Assembly: GCF_030268685.1 (NCBI RefSeq)
Contig: NZ_BSRQ01000021.1
Coordinates: forward strand, 62,001 to 126,000
Origin: Microtetraspora sp. NBRC 13810
GTDB taxonomy: Bacteria; Actinomycetota; Actinomycetes; Streptosporangiales; Streptosporangiaceae
Direction: 5' to 3'
Length of the DNA stretch: 64,000 nucleotides
Made by a program: the position numbers and the translations under genes. The notes under the pieces were generated by a model that saw only the letters and a list, made by a program, of their open reading frames with translations, was not told where the DNA came from and made no database searches. Below, piece by piece: positions 33,600-43,929 of the stretch (positions are counted from its first letter, which is position 1; every line of letters starts with the position of its first letter).

Positions 33600-34015
33600 C
33601 GGCCTCGGTCACCGGCATGCCATCGGCAACCAGGCCTACATCTTCGACGAGACCAGCGGGGCGACACTGCTGACGGCTTCGGTCCTGCACGCGCTGGAGG
33701 CGGTGAACCACACCCTGGGCGACTTCGCCGGCGTATCGGCCAACCTGGTCAGAGGCCGCGAGGAGGTGCGCTTGGCCGACGAGGGGATCACCATCCCGGT
33801 GACGGCGGCCGACCAGGTATGCGTCACCGGCACCCTGCGCGGTGGTGCCGCCGTGTCCGTCTTCTACCGGGGCGCCTTCTCCCGCGGCGACAACCTGCGC
33901 TGGGAGATCAACGGCACCGAAGGAGACCTCATCCTGACCTCCGAAGGGATCAACGGCAACCTCCAGGTGGCGGACCTGACTCTGCACGGTGGCCGGGGCG
34001 CGTCGATCTGCTCCG
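33600..34015 (+). pseudogene. Gfo/Idh/MocA oxidoreductase, C-terminal domain remnant
   Basis: ATLLTASVLHALEAVNHTLG DFAGVSANLV, DEGITIPVTAADQVCVTGTL, FYRGAFSRGDNLRWEINGTE and GDLILTSEGINGNLQVADLT form the beta-sheet domain of a Gfo/Idh-type dehydrogenase. The NAD-binding N-terminal half is absent, and the frame ends by running into a TetR tail. Confidence 0.75.
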
Positions 34016-34373
34016 CAGCGGCATCCCGGCGCGGGAGCTGCTCCGTGGCATCTTCGTCGATCTGGTGGAAACCATCCTGCGTGACGGGCGCGAGCAGAGC
34101 TGCCTGATCGTCGGCGCGGCGGCGGAAGGGCTGTGCCGCGATCCCGAAGTCGCCGCCCGGGTGGAGGCGACCACCTCGTCTTTGGAGGACGCGCTGACCG
34201 AGATGATCGCGGCGGCCCAGACCGGCGGTGAGCTGAGTGACGCACGCGATGCGCGGGGCCTGGCACGCTTCGTCATGACCACCATGCACGGGCTGCGGGT
34301 CATGGGGGCGATCAATCCCGACCGGCGGTACCTGATGAGCGTCGCGGAAGCCGCCCTGTGCGGCCTGAACTGA
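34016..34373 (+). pseudogene. TetR-family regulator, C-terminal remnant
   Basis: In a different frame from the preceding remnant: ARELLRGIFVDLVETILRDG, GCLIVGAAAE-like SCLIVGAAAEGLCRDPEVAA, LEDALTEMIAAAQTGGELSD and GLARFVMTTMHGLRVMGAIN to the TGA at 34373. It is the ligand domain of a TetR protein of the type with NPDRxYLM near the end. The HTH is missing. Confidence 0.75.
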
Positions 34374-34766
34374 CGCTCCTACGCACCGAGTCCTCGCCCC
34401 CAACGTGCCCAACGACCTCACCGGGGCGGCCTTGCCGGCCGGGGCCGCCCGCTGCGGGAAACCGGAAGAGCCAAACGATCTCCTCCGCGCGACCGTCCAG
34501 CGGCAGCAGTTCCCAGCCGTCTTCGGCCGTGCCGTTCAGCACCAGGGCGCGATCCGCGGCCACCAGGGCTGCCGGACCTGGACGGTGCTGGTGGCCAGGT
34601 TGATCGTGGCCAGGTTGATCACTGCCGCGAGCGCGGTCGCCACCAGCACCATCGTGATCGGGTCGTGCAGACGGCGCAGCACATCACCCCGCAGCGGCCC
34701 CTCCGGCAATCACCACCACCCGACAGGTGCCCCCGGGGAGAGCACGAGACAGGCGGTGCCCGCGTT
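34374..34766. other. Interval without an intact gene
   Basis: Minus-strand frames show short protein-like pieces: ADRALVLNGTAEDGWELLPL (about 34490-34560) and VLVATALAAVINLATINLAT (about 34590-34650, membrane-like). Neither has a start, a sensible length or a recognised family. They may be further relics. No terminator is obvious. Confidence 0.35.
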
Positions 34767-35990
34767 CTACGGTGTGGCGAGTGCCTCCGTCGGGGAGAGG
34801 CGGGAGGCGCGGACGGCCGGGTAGAGACCGGCCAGGGCGCCGATGGCCAGGGTTGCCGCGAGGCCGCCGATCGTCGCCCAGGTGGGGATCACGGCCGGCC
34901 AGCCCTGGTAGAGCGCGTAACCGATGGTCACGCAGGCGCCGAGGAGGACTCCGCCCGCCCCGCCCAGGGCGGAGAGCAGCAGCGACTCCGCGAGGAACTG
35001 CGTGCGGATCTGCCCGCGGGTCGCGCCGAGTGAGCGGCGCAGGCCGATCTCCGGGCGTCGTTCCAGCACCGAGATGACCATGGTGTTGGCCACCCCGACG
35101 CCGCCGACGAGCAGCGCGACCGCGCCGACCCCCAGGAGCAGCCCGGTGAACGCCTGGCTGGTGGCCTGCTTGGCGGCGAGCGCGTCGGACGGGCGCGAGA
35201 CCTCGACTTCGTTGGGCGCCTGCGGGTTCGCCGTGCCGGCCAGGACCGAGCGGACGGACGCCAGCTTCGACTCGTCGGAGCGGGTGTAGAGGGTCGTGGG
35301 GTGCCCGTCGAAGTCCAGCGTCGCCGCCGCGACCGGCCAGCCGGTCAGCGCCGCGCTGTCCAGCTCGGTGGCGAGCGGCACCGGGTCGAGGATTCCGACG
35401 ACGGTGAACCGTACGCCGCCGACGACCACCTGGGTGTCCGGCGCCGCCGTGCCCACCCCGAGGCGCTCCGCCGCCCTTGATCCGAGCACCACGGCCGGGT
35501 AGCGCTCGGTGGCCTCGTTGAGCCAGGTGCCGCTGCGCACCGTCGCGCCCACCGTGGACAGGAGGTCGATACGGGCGGCATAGGTGGTGATTCCCCCGGT
35601 CTGGGCTTCGGGGACCTCCTCGGACCGGTAGACCTTGGCGTCGCCGACGCGCCCGGCCGCGGAGACCGATTCCACCGGGCCGATCCGCTCGATCATCGCC
35701 TCGGCGTCCACCGGCATCTTGGCCGCCTCGCCCAGGAGCGTCTGGCCGGACGAGACGGTGAGCAGGTTCGTGCCCAGGGCCGAGAGCGTACGGTCGAGCT
35801 CGGCCCCCGACGAGGACGAGATGCCGACCACGCCGATCATCGCGGCGATGCCGATGGCTATGCCGAGCGCGGACAGGAACGCCCGCGTCGGGCGGGTGCG
35901 CAGGCCGACCGCGCCGACCCGCATCACGTCGCGTGGCCGCATCCTGGCGGGGACCAGCTTCGGCAGATCGGCCTGATCGATCACGGTCAT
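34767..35990 (-). CDS. MacB-type ABC transporter permease
   Basis: 407 residues. There is one N-terminal helix (RAFLSALGIAIGIAAMIGVV), a large extracytoplasmic MacB_PCD domain (about residues 55-280; VVLGSRAAERLGVGTAAPDT, GVRFTVVGILDPVP) and three C-terminal helices with the FtsX signature (VISVLERRPEIGLRRSLGAT; FLAESLLLSALGGAGGVLLG). Such mechanotransmitter permeases act with an ATPase and a periplasmic adaptor to move peptides or toxins out of the cell envelope. The start overlaps the ATPase stop (TGATG). It is the last gene of the four-gene unit 34767-38363. Confidence 0.88.
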   Translation of the reverse strand: MTVIDQADLPKLVPARMRPRDVMRVGAVGLRTRPTRAFLSALGIAIGIAAMIGVVGISSSSGAELDRTLSALGTNLLTVSSGQTLLGEAAKMPVDAEAMIERIGPVESVSAAGRVGDAKVYRSEEVPEAQTGGITTYAARIDLLSTVGATVRSGTWLNEATERYPAVVLGSRAAERLGVGTAAPDTQVVVGGVRFTVVGILDPVPLATELDSAALTGWPVAAATLDFDGHPTTLYTRSDESKLASVRSVLAGTANPQAPNEVEVSRPSDALAAKQATSQAFTGLLLGVGAVALLVGGVGVANTMVISVLERRPEIGLRRSLGATRGQIRTQFLAESLLLSALGGAGGVLLGACVTIGYALYQGWPAVIPTWATIGGLAATLAIGALAGLYPAVRASRLSPTEALATP

Positions 35991-36736
35991 CACGCCACCC
36001 CGGCTTCGGCGTGCCGCGGCGTCTCGGCCGCGGAGCCGGAGTTGAGCGCGGAGCCGGAGTTGAGCGCGGAGTCGAAGACGATCCGGCCGTCGCGCATCCG
36101 CACCTGCCGGGGCAGGCTCGCGGCGATCTCCCGATCGTGCGTGATGATCACGACGGTGGTGCCCGAGGTGTTCAGATCGTGCAGCAGTTCCATCACCCCG
36201 GCGCCGGAGACGGAGTCCAGGGCGCCGGTCGGTTCGTCGGCGAGGAGCAGCGAGGGATCGCCGGCCACGGCTCGGGCGATGGCGACGCGCTGCCGCTCAC
36301 CGCCGGACAGCTCGTGCGGCTCGTGGTCGAGGCGGTGGCCGAGCCCGACCCGTTCCAGCGCGGCCGCCGCCCGGCGCCGCCGCTCGGCGCGGCCGATGCC
36401 GGAGTAGAGGAGGCCGTCGGCCACGTTGTCCAGCGCCGGGACCTTGGCGGCGAGGTGAAATTGCTGGAAGACGAAGCCGATCCGGGTCGCCCGCAACGCC
36501 GAGAGCCGGCTGTCCGACAGTGTCGATACGTCGTACCCGTCGATGTGCACGGTTCCCGAGGAGGGGCGGTCGAGCGTGCCGACGACGTTGAGCATCGTCG
36601 ACTTGCCCGAGCCGGAGGGGCCGACGATGGCGACGAGCTCGCCGCGTCCGATCTCCACGGACACCGCGGCCAGCGCGGTGACCCCGCCGGAATAGACCCT
36701 GGTCACGTCCGACAGAGAGATCATCGGGGGCGTCAT
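35990..36736 (-). CDS. MacB/LolD-type ABC transporter ATPase
   Basis: 248 residues: Walker [10 protein letters not shown], the LolD/MacB-typical [11 protein letters not shown], signature [15 protein letters not shown], Walker [14 protein letters not shown] and switch ITHD. It powers the permease at 34767 and overlaps the adaptor gene by ATGA. The C-terminal tail contains a near-duplicate [11 protein letters not shown], from a 15-bp tandem repeat at about 36040-36070. Confidence 0.92.
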   Translation of the reverse strand: MTPPMISLSDVTRVYSGGVTALAAVSVEIGRGELVAIVGPSGSGKSTMLNVVGTLDRPSSGTVHIDGYDVSTLSDSRLSALRATRIGFVFQQFHLAAKVPALDNVADGLLYSGIGRAERRRRAAAALERVGLGHRLDHEPHELSGGERQRVAIARAVAGDPSLLLADEPTGALDSVSGAGVMELLHDLNTSGTTVVIITHDREIAASLPRQVRMRDGRIVFDSALNSGSALNSGSAAETPRHAEAGVA

Positions 36737-37854
36737 TTCGGCATCCCCACGGTCGCGCCCTCGGCGAGACCGTCCCCGGAGATCTCGACCCGGCCGCCGG
36801 CGAACAGTCCTGTCTTCACCTGGAGGTAGCGGGACTTGGCGCCCTCGACGACCTCGACGCCGAATCCGCCCTCCCGCAGTGCCACGAGCGCGGAGACCGG
36901 CACGGTCAGCACGTCCTCGCGCCTGGACGCCGTGAAGGTCACGTCCACCGCGGCCTGGTCGAGGCCGTTCACCGCCTTTTGCCGGCTGAGGGAGACGACC
37001 GCCTCAAGGCTCGTCTCCGGGTCCGCGTTCGGGCCCTCCCCCGGCTCGATGACCGTGGCGACCTCGGTGACCTTGCCTGCCACGCTGTCGCCGTCGGGCA
37101 GGGTGACCGACACCCTGGCGCCCTTCTTCGCCATCTGCCGGTCTTCCGCCTGCAACCGGACGGTGACCACCTTGGTGGTGCCGGTGTGGGTCAGCACCTT
37201 CTGTCCTGGGGCGGTGGGCTGGCCGGTCTCGGCCTCCAGGCTGTCCACGCGGACCCTGCCTCCGGCGAAGACGACCCGGCCGAGCTCGACGACGCCGGTC
37301 TCCTCCAGGCCCCGGTCCTCCTGCCACCGCATGACCGCGGCGGCTGTGGCACTGGTGTACGCGTCGTCCACGGTGAAGTCGGTGTAGCCCAGTTCGCTGA
37401 GGTTCCGCTCCAGGCGCTTGACGTCCGGGCCCTCGATGCCGGTCCGCAGGTCGCGATAGGCCGGCGTCGCGCCGTACATCAGCACCACCGGCCTGTTGTC
37501 GATCTTGTACAGCGGCTCGCCGCGGGTGATCTGGGCACCGCTGTCCGGGAGCCAGGTGACCGTGCCGGGCTGCCGGCTCACCGACGTGGTGGCCGGGCCG
37601 TAGCCGAGCTCGCCGTCGGCGTCCCGCGTGTCGACGAGGGTCTCCCGCTTCACCACGGCGGTGGCCGGAGGCAGAGTGCTGGTCATCTCGTTCGTTCCGG
37701 TGTCGCCCAGGCCGTTCATGGCCGCGGCGACCGCCCCGGCACAGGCGACCGCGACGACCAGTCCGGCGATCTTCTTGCCGCGGCCGCGGCGCCGCCGCGA
37801 GCGGGAGGGGGCCGCGTCCTTGTCCGCCCTGTCGTCGAGGGTGGCCGTACCCAT
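36733..37854 (-). CDS. Efflux adaptor protein (HlyD/MacA-like) with peptidoglycan-binding domain
   Basis: 373 residues. A basic cytoplasmic tail and one membrane helix ([19 protein letters not shown]) lead to an adaptor barrel ([20 protein letters not shown]). A PG_binding_1 unit is inserted ([20 protein letters not shown] then [16 protein letters not shown]), followed by beta-barrel and membrane-proximal domains ([34 protein letters not shown]). This layout is usual for Gram-positive MacAB-like systems with a peptidoglycan-binding domain. ATG 37854 overlaps the small lipoprotein stop (TGATG). Confidence 0.87.
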   Translation of the reverse strand: MGTATLDDRADKDAAPSRSRRRRGRGKKIAGLVVAVACAGAVAAAMNGLGDTGTNEMTSTLPPATAVVKRETLVDTRDADGELGYGPATTSVSRQPGTVTWLPDSGAQITRGEPLYKIDNRPVVLMYGATPAYRDLRTGIEGPDVKRLERNLSELGYTDFTVDDAYTSATAAAVMRWQEDRGLEETGVVELGRVVFAGGRVRVDSLEAETGQPTAPGQKVLTHTGTTKVVTVRLQAEDRQMAKKGARVSVTLPDGDSVAGKVTEVATVIEPGEGPNADPETSLEAVVSLSRQKAVNGLDQAAVDVTFTASRREDVLTVPVSALVALREGGFGVEVVEGAKSRYLQVKTGLFAGGRVEISGDGLAEGATVGMPK

Positions 37855-38363
37855 CAAGAGCCCCCCTGCCCTGCTTCGGGCAGGAACTCCTTCGAGCACT
37901 TCTCCTGTGCCGTACGGAAGTCCGGGTCCTCGGCGAGGGTCTCGGTCATGCGCAGGCCGGCGCCCTCCGGGTCCGGGAAGTCCTCCACGCCGTTGTCCCG
38001 CATGCACTGCGAGAACATGCGCATCGACTCGACCCGCTGCGGGTCCGGCCCGTTCGCTCCGGAACCGCCCATCGGGGAGAACTCCGCGCAGGCCGCCTTG
38101 GCCTTCTCCACCGTCTCCTTGCTGACGCTCTTGTCGATCTGGAGGGTGATGCCCTTGCCGGGTTCGGGGTCCGGCATGTCGACGCCGTTCTCGCGCATGC
38201 ACTGGGCGAACCTGATCCCCTTCTCCTGCTGGTCCAGGCTCGGCGCGGGGCTGCTCACACCGGCCCTGTCGCCGCCGCCCGCGGACGCCACGTCCGCGCC
38301 GCCGCCGGCCGTACCGCACCCCGCCAGGGCAAGGGCGAGCGCGAGCGCACCGAGAATTCGCAT
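37854..38363 (-). CDS. Small lipoprotein with duplicated CMRxNGV motifs
   Basis: 169 residues with lipobox LALAGC (Cys16). Two copies of a motif occur: FAQCMRENGVDMPDPEPGKG and FSQCMRDNGVEDFPDPEGAG, each followed by a conserved Cys (KAACAEF, QEKCSKEF), suggesting two disulfide-containing repeats. Proteins of this kind accompany MacAB-type operons in actinomycetes; the function is not known. It is the first gene of the operon, divergent from the two-component system, and probably provides the signal or substrate-binding part. Confidence 0.8.
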   Translation of the reverse strand: MRILGALALALALAGCGTAGGGADVASAGGGDRAGVSSPAPSLDQQEKGIRFAQCMRENGVDMPDPEPGKGITLQIDKSVSKETVEKAKAACAEFSPMGGSGANGPDPQRVESMRMFSQCMRDNGVEDFPDPEGAGLRMTETLAEDPDFRTAQEKCSKEFLPEAGQGGS

Positions 38364-38467
38364 GATCTTCTCCACTTCCGGTGGCCGGTCGTTCCGCCGG
38401 CCGTTGAGGCGATGCAACAGGGCGGCGCGTTTCAGTGGCGTTTCTGTCGGCGTAAACGGTGAGCAAA

Positions 38468-38496
38468 CACCCCGTGCGCCACTATCACCCCGTGCG
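38468..38496. promoter_or_regulatory. Direct repeat, candidate response-regulator site
   Basis: CACCCCGTGCG occurs twice (38468-38478 and 38486-38496), 18 bases apart, in the 162-bp divergent promoter region between the efflux operon and the response regulator gene. Direct repeats at about two helical turns suit an OmpR-type dimer. Confidence 0.5.
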
Positions 38497-38525
38497 TACA
38501 CGACAAAGGGGGGCATGAGGCCGCG

Positions 38526-39178
<653 letters not shown>

Positions 39179-39182
<4 letters not shown>

Positions 39183-40384
39183 CCATCCGCAGGTTGCCGC
39201 GCCTCACGCTGAGAGCCCGGCTCACCCTCGTGTACGGCGCCCTGTTCCTCGCCGCCGGCCTGACCCTGCTCGGCGTCACCTACCTGCTGTTCAACCAGCA
39301 ACTGTCACAGTCCTTCGCCAGCAGGTACCAGGGACCCGAAGGCCGGCTGAGGGAGATGACCCTCATCAGCGCGAACGGCCACGTGCTCACGGGCGCCGAG
39401 GCGATGCAGTGGCGGCAACGGCAGGAAGAGGAACTGCGCAGCGCCGCGGCCACCTCACTGCTCACCCAGGGGGCGGTCGCGCTGGCCGTGGTCGGCGTCG
39501 CCGCGGCCGGGTTCGGGTGGGTGGTCGCGGGGCGGGTCCTCGCCCCGCTGCGCCGGGTGACCGAGACGGCGCGGCGGATCGCGGCCGCCCCGGTCGCCGA
39601 CCACGGCCTACGCGAGCGGATCGCCCTGCGCGGACCTGAGGACGAGGTGAAAGAGCTCGCCGACTCCTTCGACACCATGGTCGAGCGGCTCGACCACTCC
39701 TTCGACGGTCAGCGCCGGTTCGTCGCCAACGCCTCGCACGAACTACGCACACCGCTGACGCTCAACCGGGCGCTGGTCGAGCTGGCCATGCACCGCAAGA
39801 CGGCATCGCCCGATGTCAAGCAGCTTGGCGAGAACCTGCTGGAGATCAACGCTCGGCACGAGCAGCTCATTTCGGGGCTGCTGCTGCTGGCCCGCGCCGA
39901 GCACGAGATCGCGCACCGCTCACCGGTGGATCTGGCCGACGTTGTGGCCCATGTGGTCGCGCAGGCATCCCAGGAGGCGGAGCATGCGAAGATCACCGTG
40001 CACGAGGCCGCGGGCACCGCGCCCACCAGCGGGGATGCGCTCCTGCTGGAACATCTGGTGCACAACCTGGTCGAGAACGGGATCCGGCACAACGTCGGCG
40101 ACGGCACCGGCTGGGTGCGGGTCGTCAGCCGTACTGCGACGGAGGAAGGCGTCGAGGTGGAGGTCAGCAACACCGGGCCCGCCATACCGCCCTACGACAT
40201 CCCGGAACTCTTCAAGCCCTTCCGCCGCCTGGGTTCCGATCGCCTGGTCACGGCGCGGAGCGCGGGCCTGGGCCTGTCCATCGTCCGCTCCGTGGCCCGC
40301 GCCCACGGCGGCGACGTCACGGCCCGCCCGCGCGAAGGCGGCGGCCTGGTCGTGACGGCCGTCCTCCCCCGCACCCACGAATGA
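39179..40384 (+). CDS. Sensor histidine kinase
   Basis: 401 residues: helix 1 (LTLVYGALFLAAGLTLLGVT), a short sensor loop, helix 2 (GAVALAVVGVAAAGFGWVVA), a HAMP domain, the HisKA phospho-acceptor NASHELRTPL (His187), and an HATPase domain with N box (HNLVENGIRHN), G1 (SNTGP) and G2 (GLGLSIV) motifs. The small extracytoplasmic loop (about 80 residues) suggests sensing of membrane or cell-wall perturbation. It partners the response regulator at 38526. Confidence 0.92.
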
Positions 40385-40393
40385 CGCGCGCGT

Positions 40394-40458
40394 TCCGCGA
40401 GTCCCGAGCTATGCGCCGGTGATCCGGTCCGCGAGTCCCGAGCTATGCGCCCGTGATC
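40394..40458. repeat. 31-bp direct repeat at the end of the serine hydrolase relic
   Basis: A 31-bp segment (40394-40424) recurs at 40428-40458 with one mismatch and a 3-bp spacer. The right copy contains the last codons and stop of the serine hydrolase frame, so the left copy is a duplication of that gene's 3' end. Confidence 0.9.
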
Positions 40459-41442
40459 AGGCGTCGTTCCAGGTCGATGATCGGCTCGATGCTCTGCAGG
40501 TCGTAATTGCTCAGGATGACGGCCGTCCAGTCCAGGTCGAGGTAGACGGACCAACTGGTCGATATGCCGCCTGCGCCACCTCCGTGGGTGACGATGCGCT
40601 GGTTGTCGTAGGTAGCGGCCACCGGCCCGTATGCCTGGAAGGTCTCCCCGCGCAGGGAGCTGCCGGAGGTGTCCTCTCTCAGCGGCTTGGCGGAGATCTT
40701 TCCGTTCACGTACAACTCCGTGTAGGGCCGGGTGGTGAGCTTGCCTCCTTGCAGCGCGACCGCGAAGCGCACGAGGTCCGGGGCGGTGGAGAAGCCGTTG
40801 CCACCGCCGGTCCCCATCCATCCCCGGGCGGAGTTGCTGCCTTGGCCGGCGTCGCCGTAGACGGAGCCCTTGTCGAGGTTGCGGACGGCGTCGACCCGCG
40901 TGCCGTCCTTCTGGTACATGTACGGATGGGCGATGCGTTTGTCGGCCAGCCACTGGCGGCGGTTGTAGTAGGCGGAGTCCTTCATGCCGGCCGGGACGAA
41001 GACGTTCTGGCGGACGTAGTCCTGCAACGACCTGCCGGAGACCTTCGCCACGAGTTCGCCGAGCAGGATGTAGCCCATGCTGCTGTAAGCCTTCTTCGTC
41101 CCTGGGGCGAACTCCAGCTCGAAGGTCTTCAGATCCGCCCAGAAGTCCGCCCTTGTCCGCCCAGCCGTAGGCGCGGGCCAGGACCTGGCGGCCACGGTGT
41201 GCGATCATCACGGTGCCGGAGAACTGATCCTTGTCCGCCAGTTCTTTGATGTGCTGGTCGAAGGCGCCTCCGGGGCGCAGGTCCTTGGGGATCCGGCCGG
41301 AGCCCGACGAGAGGCCGACGTTCGCCTCCGCGGTTCCCTGCGCGGCAAGGACACCACCGGCCGCCAGCGGGACCGCCCCCAGGAACCCCAGAGCGGAACG
41401 ACGCGAAGGGCGGTGGTCATGCGAGCGACGCGACAACATCAT
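40443..41442 (-). pseudogene. Beta-lactamase-type serine hydrolase lacking the SxxK region
   Basis: N-terminus from ATG 41442: Tat-like RRSHDHRPSRRSALGFLGAV then FDQHIKELADKDQFSGTVMI and VLARAYGWADKG. The family normally continues with about 80 residues carrying the nucleophile SxxK. Instead, near 41160, the frame shifts and resumes at FWADLKTFELEFAPGTKKAY SSMGYILLGELV, through YxN-type YSSMGY and the late THGGGAGGIS, to the stop at 40443. Deletion of the active-site segment together with the frameshift makes it inactive. Short GGGCGGA repeats flank the junction and could have mediated the loss. Confidence 0.8.
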
Positions 41443-41557
41443 GGAATCCCTTTCACAAGGAGCGACGTACGAGGGCATACCAGCACCCAGTTCGTTTCCC
41501 CAGCGTTACCGCCACCCCCTTGGCAAGGCCCCCTCGCCCCTCGCCGCGGTCTACCTG

Positions 41558-42020
41558 TCAAAGGTGATTTCCGCGCGCATCCACGAGCCGGGCGGTGAGC
41601 AGGGTGCACACGTACTTGATGGTGAACTCGCCGCCGAACCGCTCCGCGACCTCCCGCTGGACGTCCGCCACCAACCGGGCGCGCTGATCGGCGGGCAGGT
41701 TGAGGTAGGCGCTGCGCGTGCCGAGCAGTCGCGCCCAGTTCCGGGCCGTGGTCGTGGTCCGCCACGGCAGGGACACCAGGTCGATGTCGGCGAACCCGTG
41801 TCCGGCCAGTTCGTCCGCGAACAGGGCGATATCCAGCGGGAACGCTCGCTCCGCGGCGAGGTAGGGCTCGTCCCAGCCCGGGGACAGCACCCGTCCCTGT
41901 ACCTCGTCCGCCACCCGGTCCAGCCCCTCCTGACCGACCGGTAGATTCCACGCCAGCAGAATCCGGCCGCCGTCGCGCAGGCACTGCCGCGCCTTCCCGG
42001 CGGACAAACCGGAAAGCGTA
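41558..42020 (-). pseudogene. Class I SAM methyltransferase, C-terminal remnant
   Basis: CLRDGGRILLAWNLPVGQEG then LSPGWDEPYLAAERAFPLDI, FADELAGHGFADIDLVSLPW and RFGGEFTIKYVCTLLTARLV form the last half of a class I methyltransferase (post-motif strand and C-terminal sheet). The SAM-binding GxGxG part is missing; the frame runs upstream into a WD40 relic on the opposite strand. Confidence 0.6.
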
Positions 42021-42023
42021 CGG

Positions 42024-42538
42024 TTGTGGGACGTGGCCATCCACCAACCGATCGGTACCCCACTCATCGGCCACACCTACCCGGTCAACTCGGTGGCGTT
42101 CAGCCCGGCGGGCGGCTGCTCGCCAGCGCAGGTGGCGACCGTACGGTGCGGCTGTGGGACCTGGCCACCCGGCAACCGGCCGGCCCCCCGCTCACCGGCC
42201 ACCAGGGCGCGGTCCACTCCGTGGTGTTCAGTCCGGATGGGACCCTGCTGGCAGGCGCCGGGGGAACCGACCTCACGGTGCGGCTGTGGAACGTGGCCCG
42301 CCGGCAGCCGGTCGGCGGCGAGCTCACCGGTCACAGTGACGCGGTGTGGTCGGTGGCGTTCAGCCCGGACGGGAAAATGCTGGCCACCCCCTCGTCTGAC
42401 GCCACGATCCGGCTGTGGCGCCTGAACCGGCCCGCGAATCCAGCCGCCGCCCTGTGCGACATCGCGGGCCGGCCCCTCACCCCCGCGGAATGGGACCGCT
42501 ACGTACCGGGAGAAGAGTTCCAGCAGGTCTGCGGCTGA
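42024..42538 (+). pseudogene. WD40-repeat protein, C-terminal remnant
   Basis: Three WD40 blades: HTYPVNSVAFSPAGG (then a frameshift near 42115) LASAGGDRTVRLWDLATRQP, GHQGAVHSVVFSPDGTLLAG and GHSDAVWSVAFSPDGKMLAT PSSDATIRLWRL. The tail CDIAGRPLTPAEWDRYVPGE is the typical end of nSTAND-WD40 proteins. The N-terminal NTPase and most blades are gone. Confidence 0.75.
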
Positions 42539-42550
42539 TACGGGTGAGAT

Positions 42551-43039
42551 CTACGATGGGAAGCGCAGTACCCAGCGGCGCTGCCACGGGGTCTCGACGG
42601 CCCGGTGGTGGTGGTGCTCGCGCGTCCAGGTGACGGCGTCGGCCGGGGCGCGGCCGGCCAGGATGGCGAGGCAGGCGACGACCGTGCCGGTACGGCCGAC
42701 GCCGCCCCCGCAGGCGACCTCCACCGCGGTGCCCGCCCGCGCCCGCTCGTGCAGCGCGCGAATCTCCCGCACGGCCAGGTCGTGGTCGCGGGGCAACAGG
42801 AAGTCGGGCCACGGGATCCACGCGTGTGGCCACCGCAGCTCGCTCTCGTGACGACGGCGGAGCCGGTCGGAGCCGAGGTACAGGCCGAAGTCGGGGACCG
42901 GGCCTTCCGGCAGTGGATGGCGCAGGCCGCGCCCGCGGATCCAGGAGCCGTCCGGCAGTTGGAGGGCGCCGACGAGAGGCGGCCCGCTCACCGGCCTGCC
43001 GGCCGGGCCGGCTGCCGCGCTGTCCCCAGGTTCTTGCAT
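42551..43039 (-). CDS. Tyrosine/dual-specificity phosphatase-like protein
   Basis: 162 residues. The signature EVACGGGVGRTGTVVACLAI contains CX5R (Cys-GGGVG-Arg) of cysteine phosphatases, with the usual His before Cys replaced by Ala. A WPDFLLPRDHDLAVREIRAL segment gives the general-acid region (WPDF), and a WQRRWVLRF tail follows. Small actinobacterial proteins of this type are annotated as protein phosphatases but lack biochemical work. ATG 43039 has GGAGAA upstream. The gene is preceded at 20 bp by the CGNR gene on the same strand, so the two may be cotranscribed. Confidence 0.75.
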   Translation of the reverse strand: MQEPGDSAAAGPAGRPVSGPPLVGALQLPDGSWIRGRGLRHPLPEGPVPDFGLYLGSDRLRRRHESELRWPHAWIPWPDFLLPRDHDLAVREIRALHERARAGTAVEVACGGGVGRTGTVVACLAILAGRAPADAVTWTREHHHHRAVETPWQRRWVLRFPS

Positions 43040-43058
43040 CGGGTTCTCCTTGTGTCTC

Positions 43059-43646
43059 TCACTGGGCGCTGCCCAGCCGGTGCCGTGCACGGTGATTGGC
43101 GACATTGAGCCGGTTCCCACACAAGTCAGGCATGCAGTAGATGCGGCGCCCTCCGCGACTGGTGTCCACGAACACACCCCGGCAGCCCGGAGCCGCGCAG
43201 GCGCGGAACCGGCCGTGGCCCAGGGCGCGGACGGCGCCGAGCAGCCCGACACCGATGACCGCGGCCAACTCCCTGGCCGCCGACGCACCCGGCGCAGTCG
43301 GGACGTACCACTGCCACCGCCCGCCGGGATCGCGGTCCAGCACCGGGCTGAGACCGGCCCGCCCGGCCAGCACGGCAGCACCCGCGACGGCCTGCTCCTC
43401 CGTCTCGGTCTCCACGACGCCACGCGCCTCCCGGCGCAGCAGGTGAACCTCGCGGACGTCGTCGCCGGTCGGCGACCGCCCGTCCGCCAACGCGTCGAGT
43501 CGCAGCCCGTGCCCCGTGAGGAAGCGCGTCAACGCTTCCGGGGTCGGCAGGGCGTCCCTCGCCGTGGTCTGCACGGTGGGCGAGGTGTTGACCAGGTCAC
43601 CGGCCAGAGCCGCCCCCACCGCATAGTCGGTGATGGAGATCCGCAT
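43059..43646 (-). CDS. CGNR zinc-finger (ABATE-domain) regulator
   Basis: 195 residues: ABATE domain (YAVGAALAGDLVNTSPTVQT, ALTRFLTGHGLRLDALADG, ARELAAVIGVGLLGAVRALG) followed by the CGNR finger RFRACAAPGCRGVFVDTSRG and CMPDLCGNRLNVANHRARHR with four Cys ligands and the CGNR tetrad itself. A DNA-binding stress regulator is expected. ATG 43646 has GGTGAGG. The dyad at 43664-43694 may be its own operator. Confidence 0.88.
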   Translation of the reverse strand: MRISITDYAVGAALAGDLVNTSPTVQTTARDALPTPEALTRFLTGHGLRLDALADGRSPTGDDVREVHLLRREARGVVETETEEQAVAGAAVLAGRAGLSPVLDRDPGGRWQWYVPTAPGASAARELAAVIGVGLLGAVRALGHGRFRACAAPGCRGVFVDTSRGGRRIYCMPDLCGNRLNVANHRARHRLGSAQ

Positions 43647-43663
43647 GCCTCACCACCTTCCAT

Positions 43664-43694
43664 GTAACCGATAAAACGAGAATATACCCATTAC
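43664..43694. promoter_or_regulatory. Putative promoter/operator of second CGNR gene
   Basis: GTAAC (43664-43668) and ATTAC (43690-43694) flank an AT-rich core with TATATT on the minus strand, 18 bases upstream of the start. The layout matches 11754-11787 before the other CGNR gene. Confidence 0.35.
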
Positions 43695-43929
43695 ATCGTG
43701 ATGAAGCGACGGACTGCACCCGAGGGAGCGCACCACGACCGAGTTTCAGCTGGTCACGTCGGCGGCGGATGTCGAACAGGATCCCGACGGCCGAGACGAG
43801 GGTGCACGCCTGTCACCAGCGCAACTCGTACACCAGGAGCACTTCGGGTGACGCCGGTGGCGCCTCGATGTGCTCGTGTATGGCTGATCAGTCATAGGGT
43901 GGCCCCGGAACTGCGCGGGACGTGAGCCG

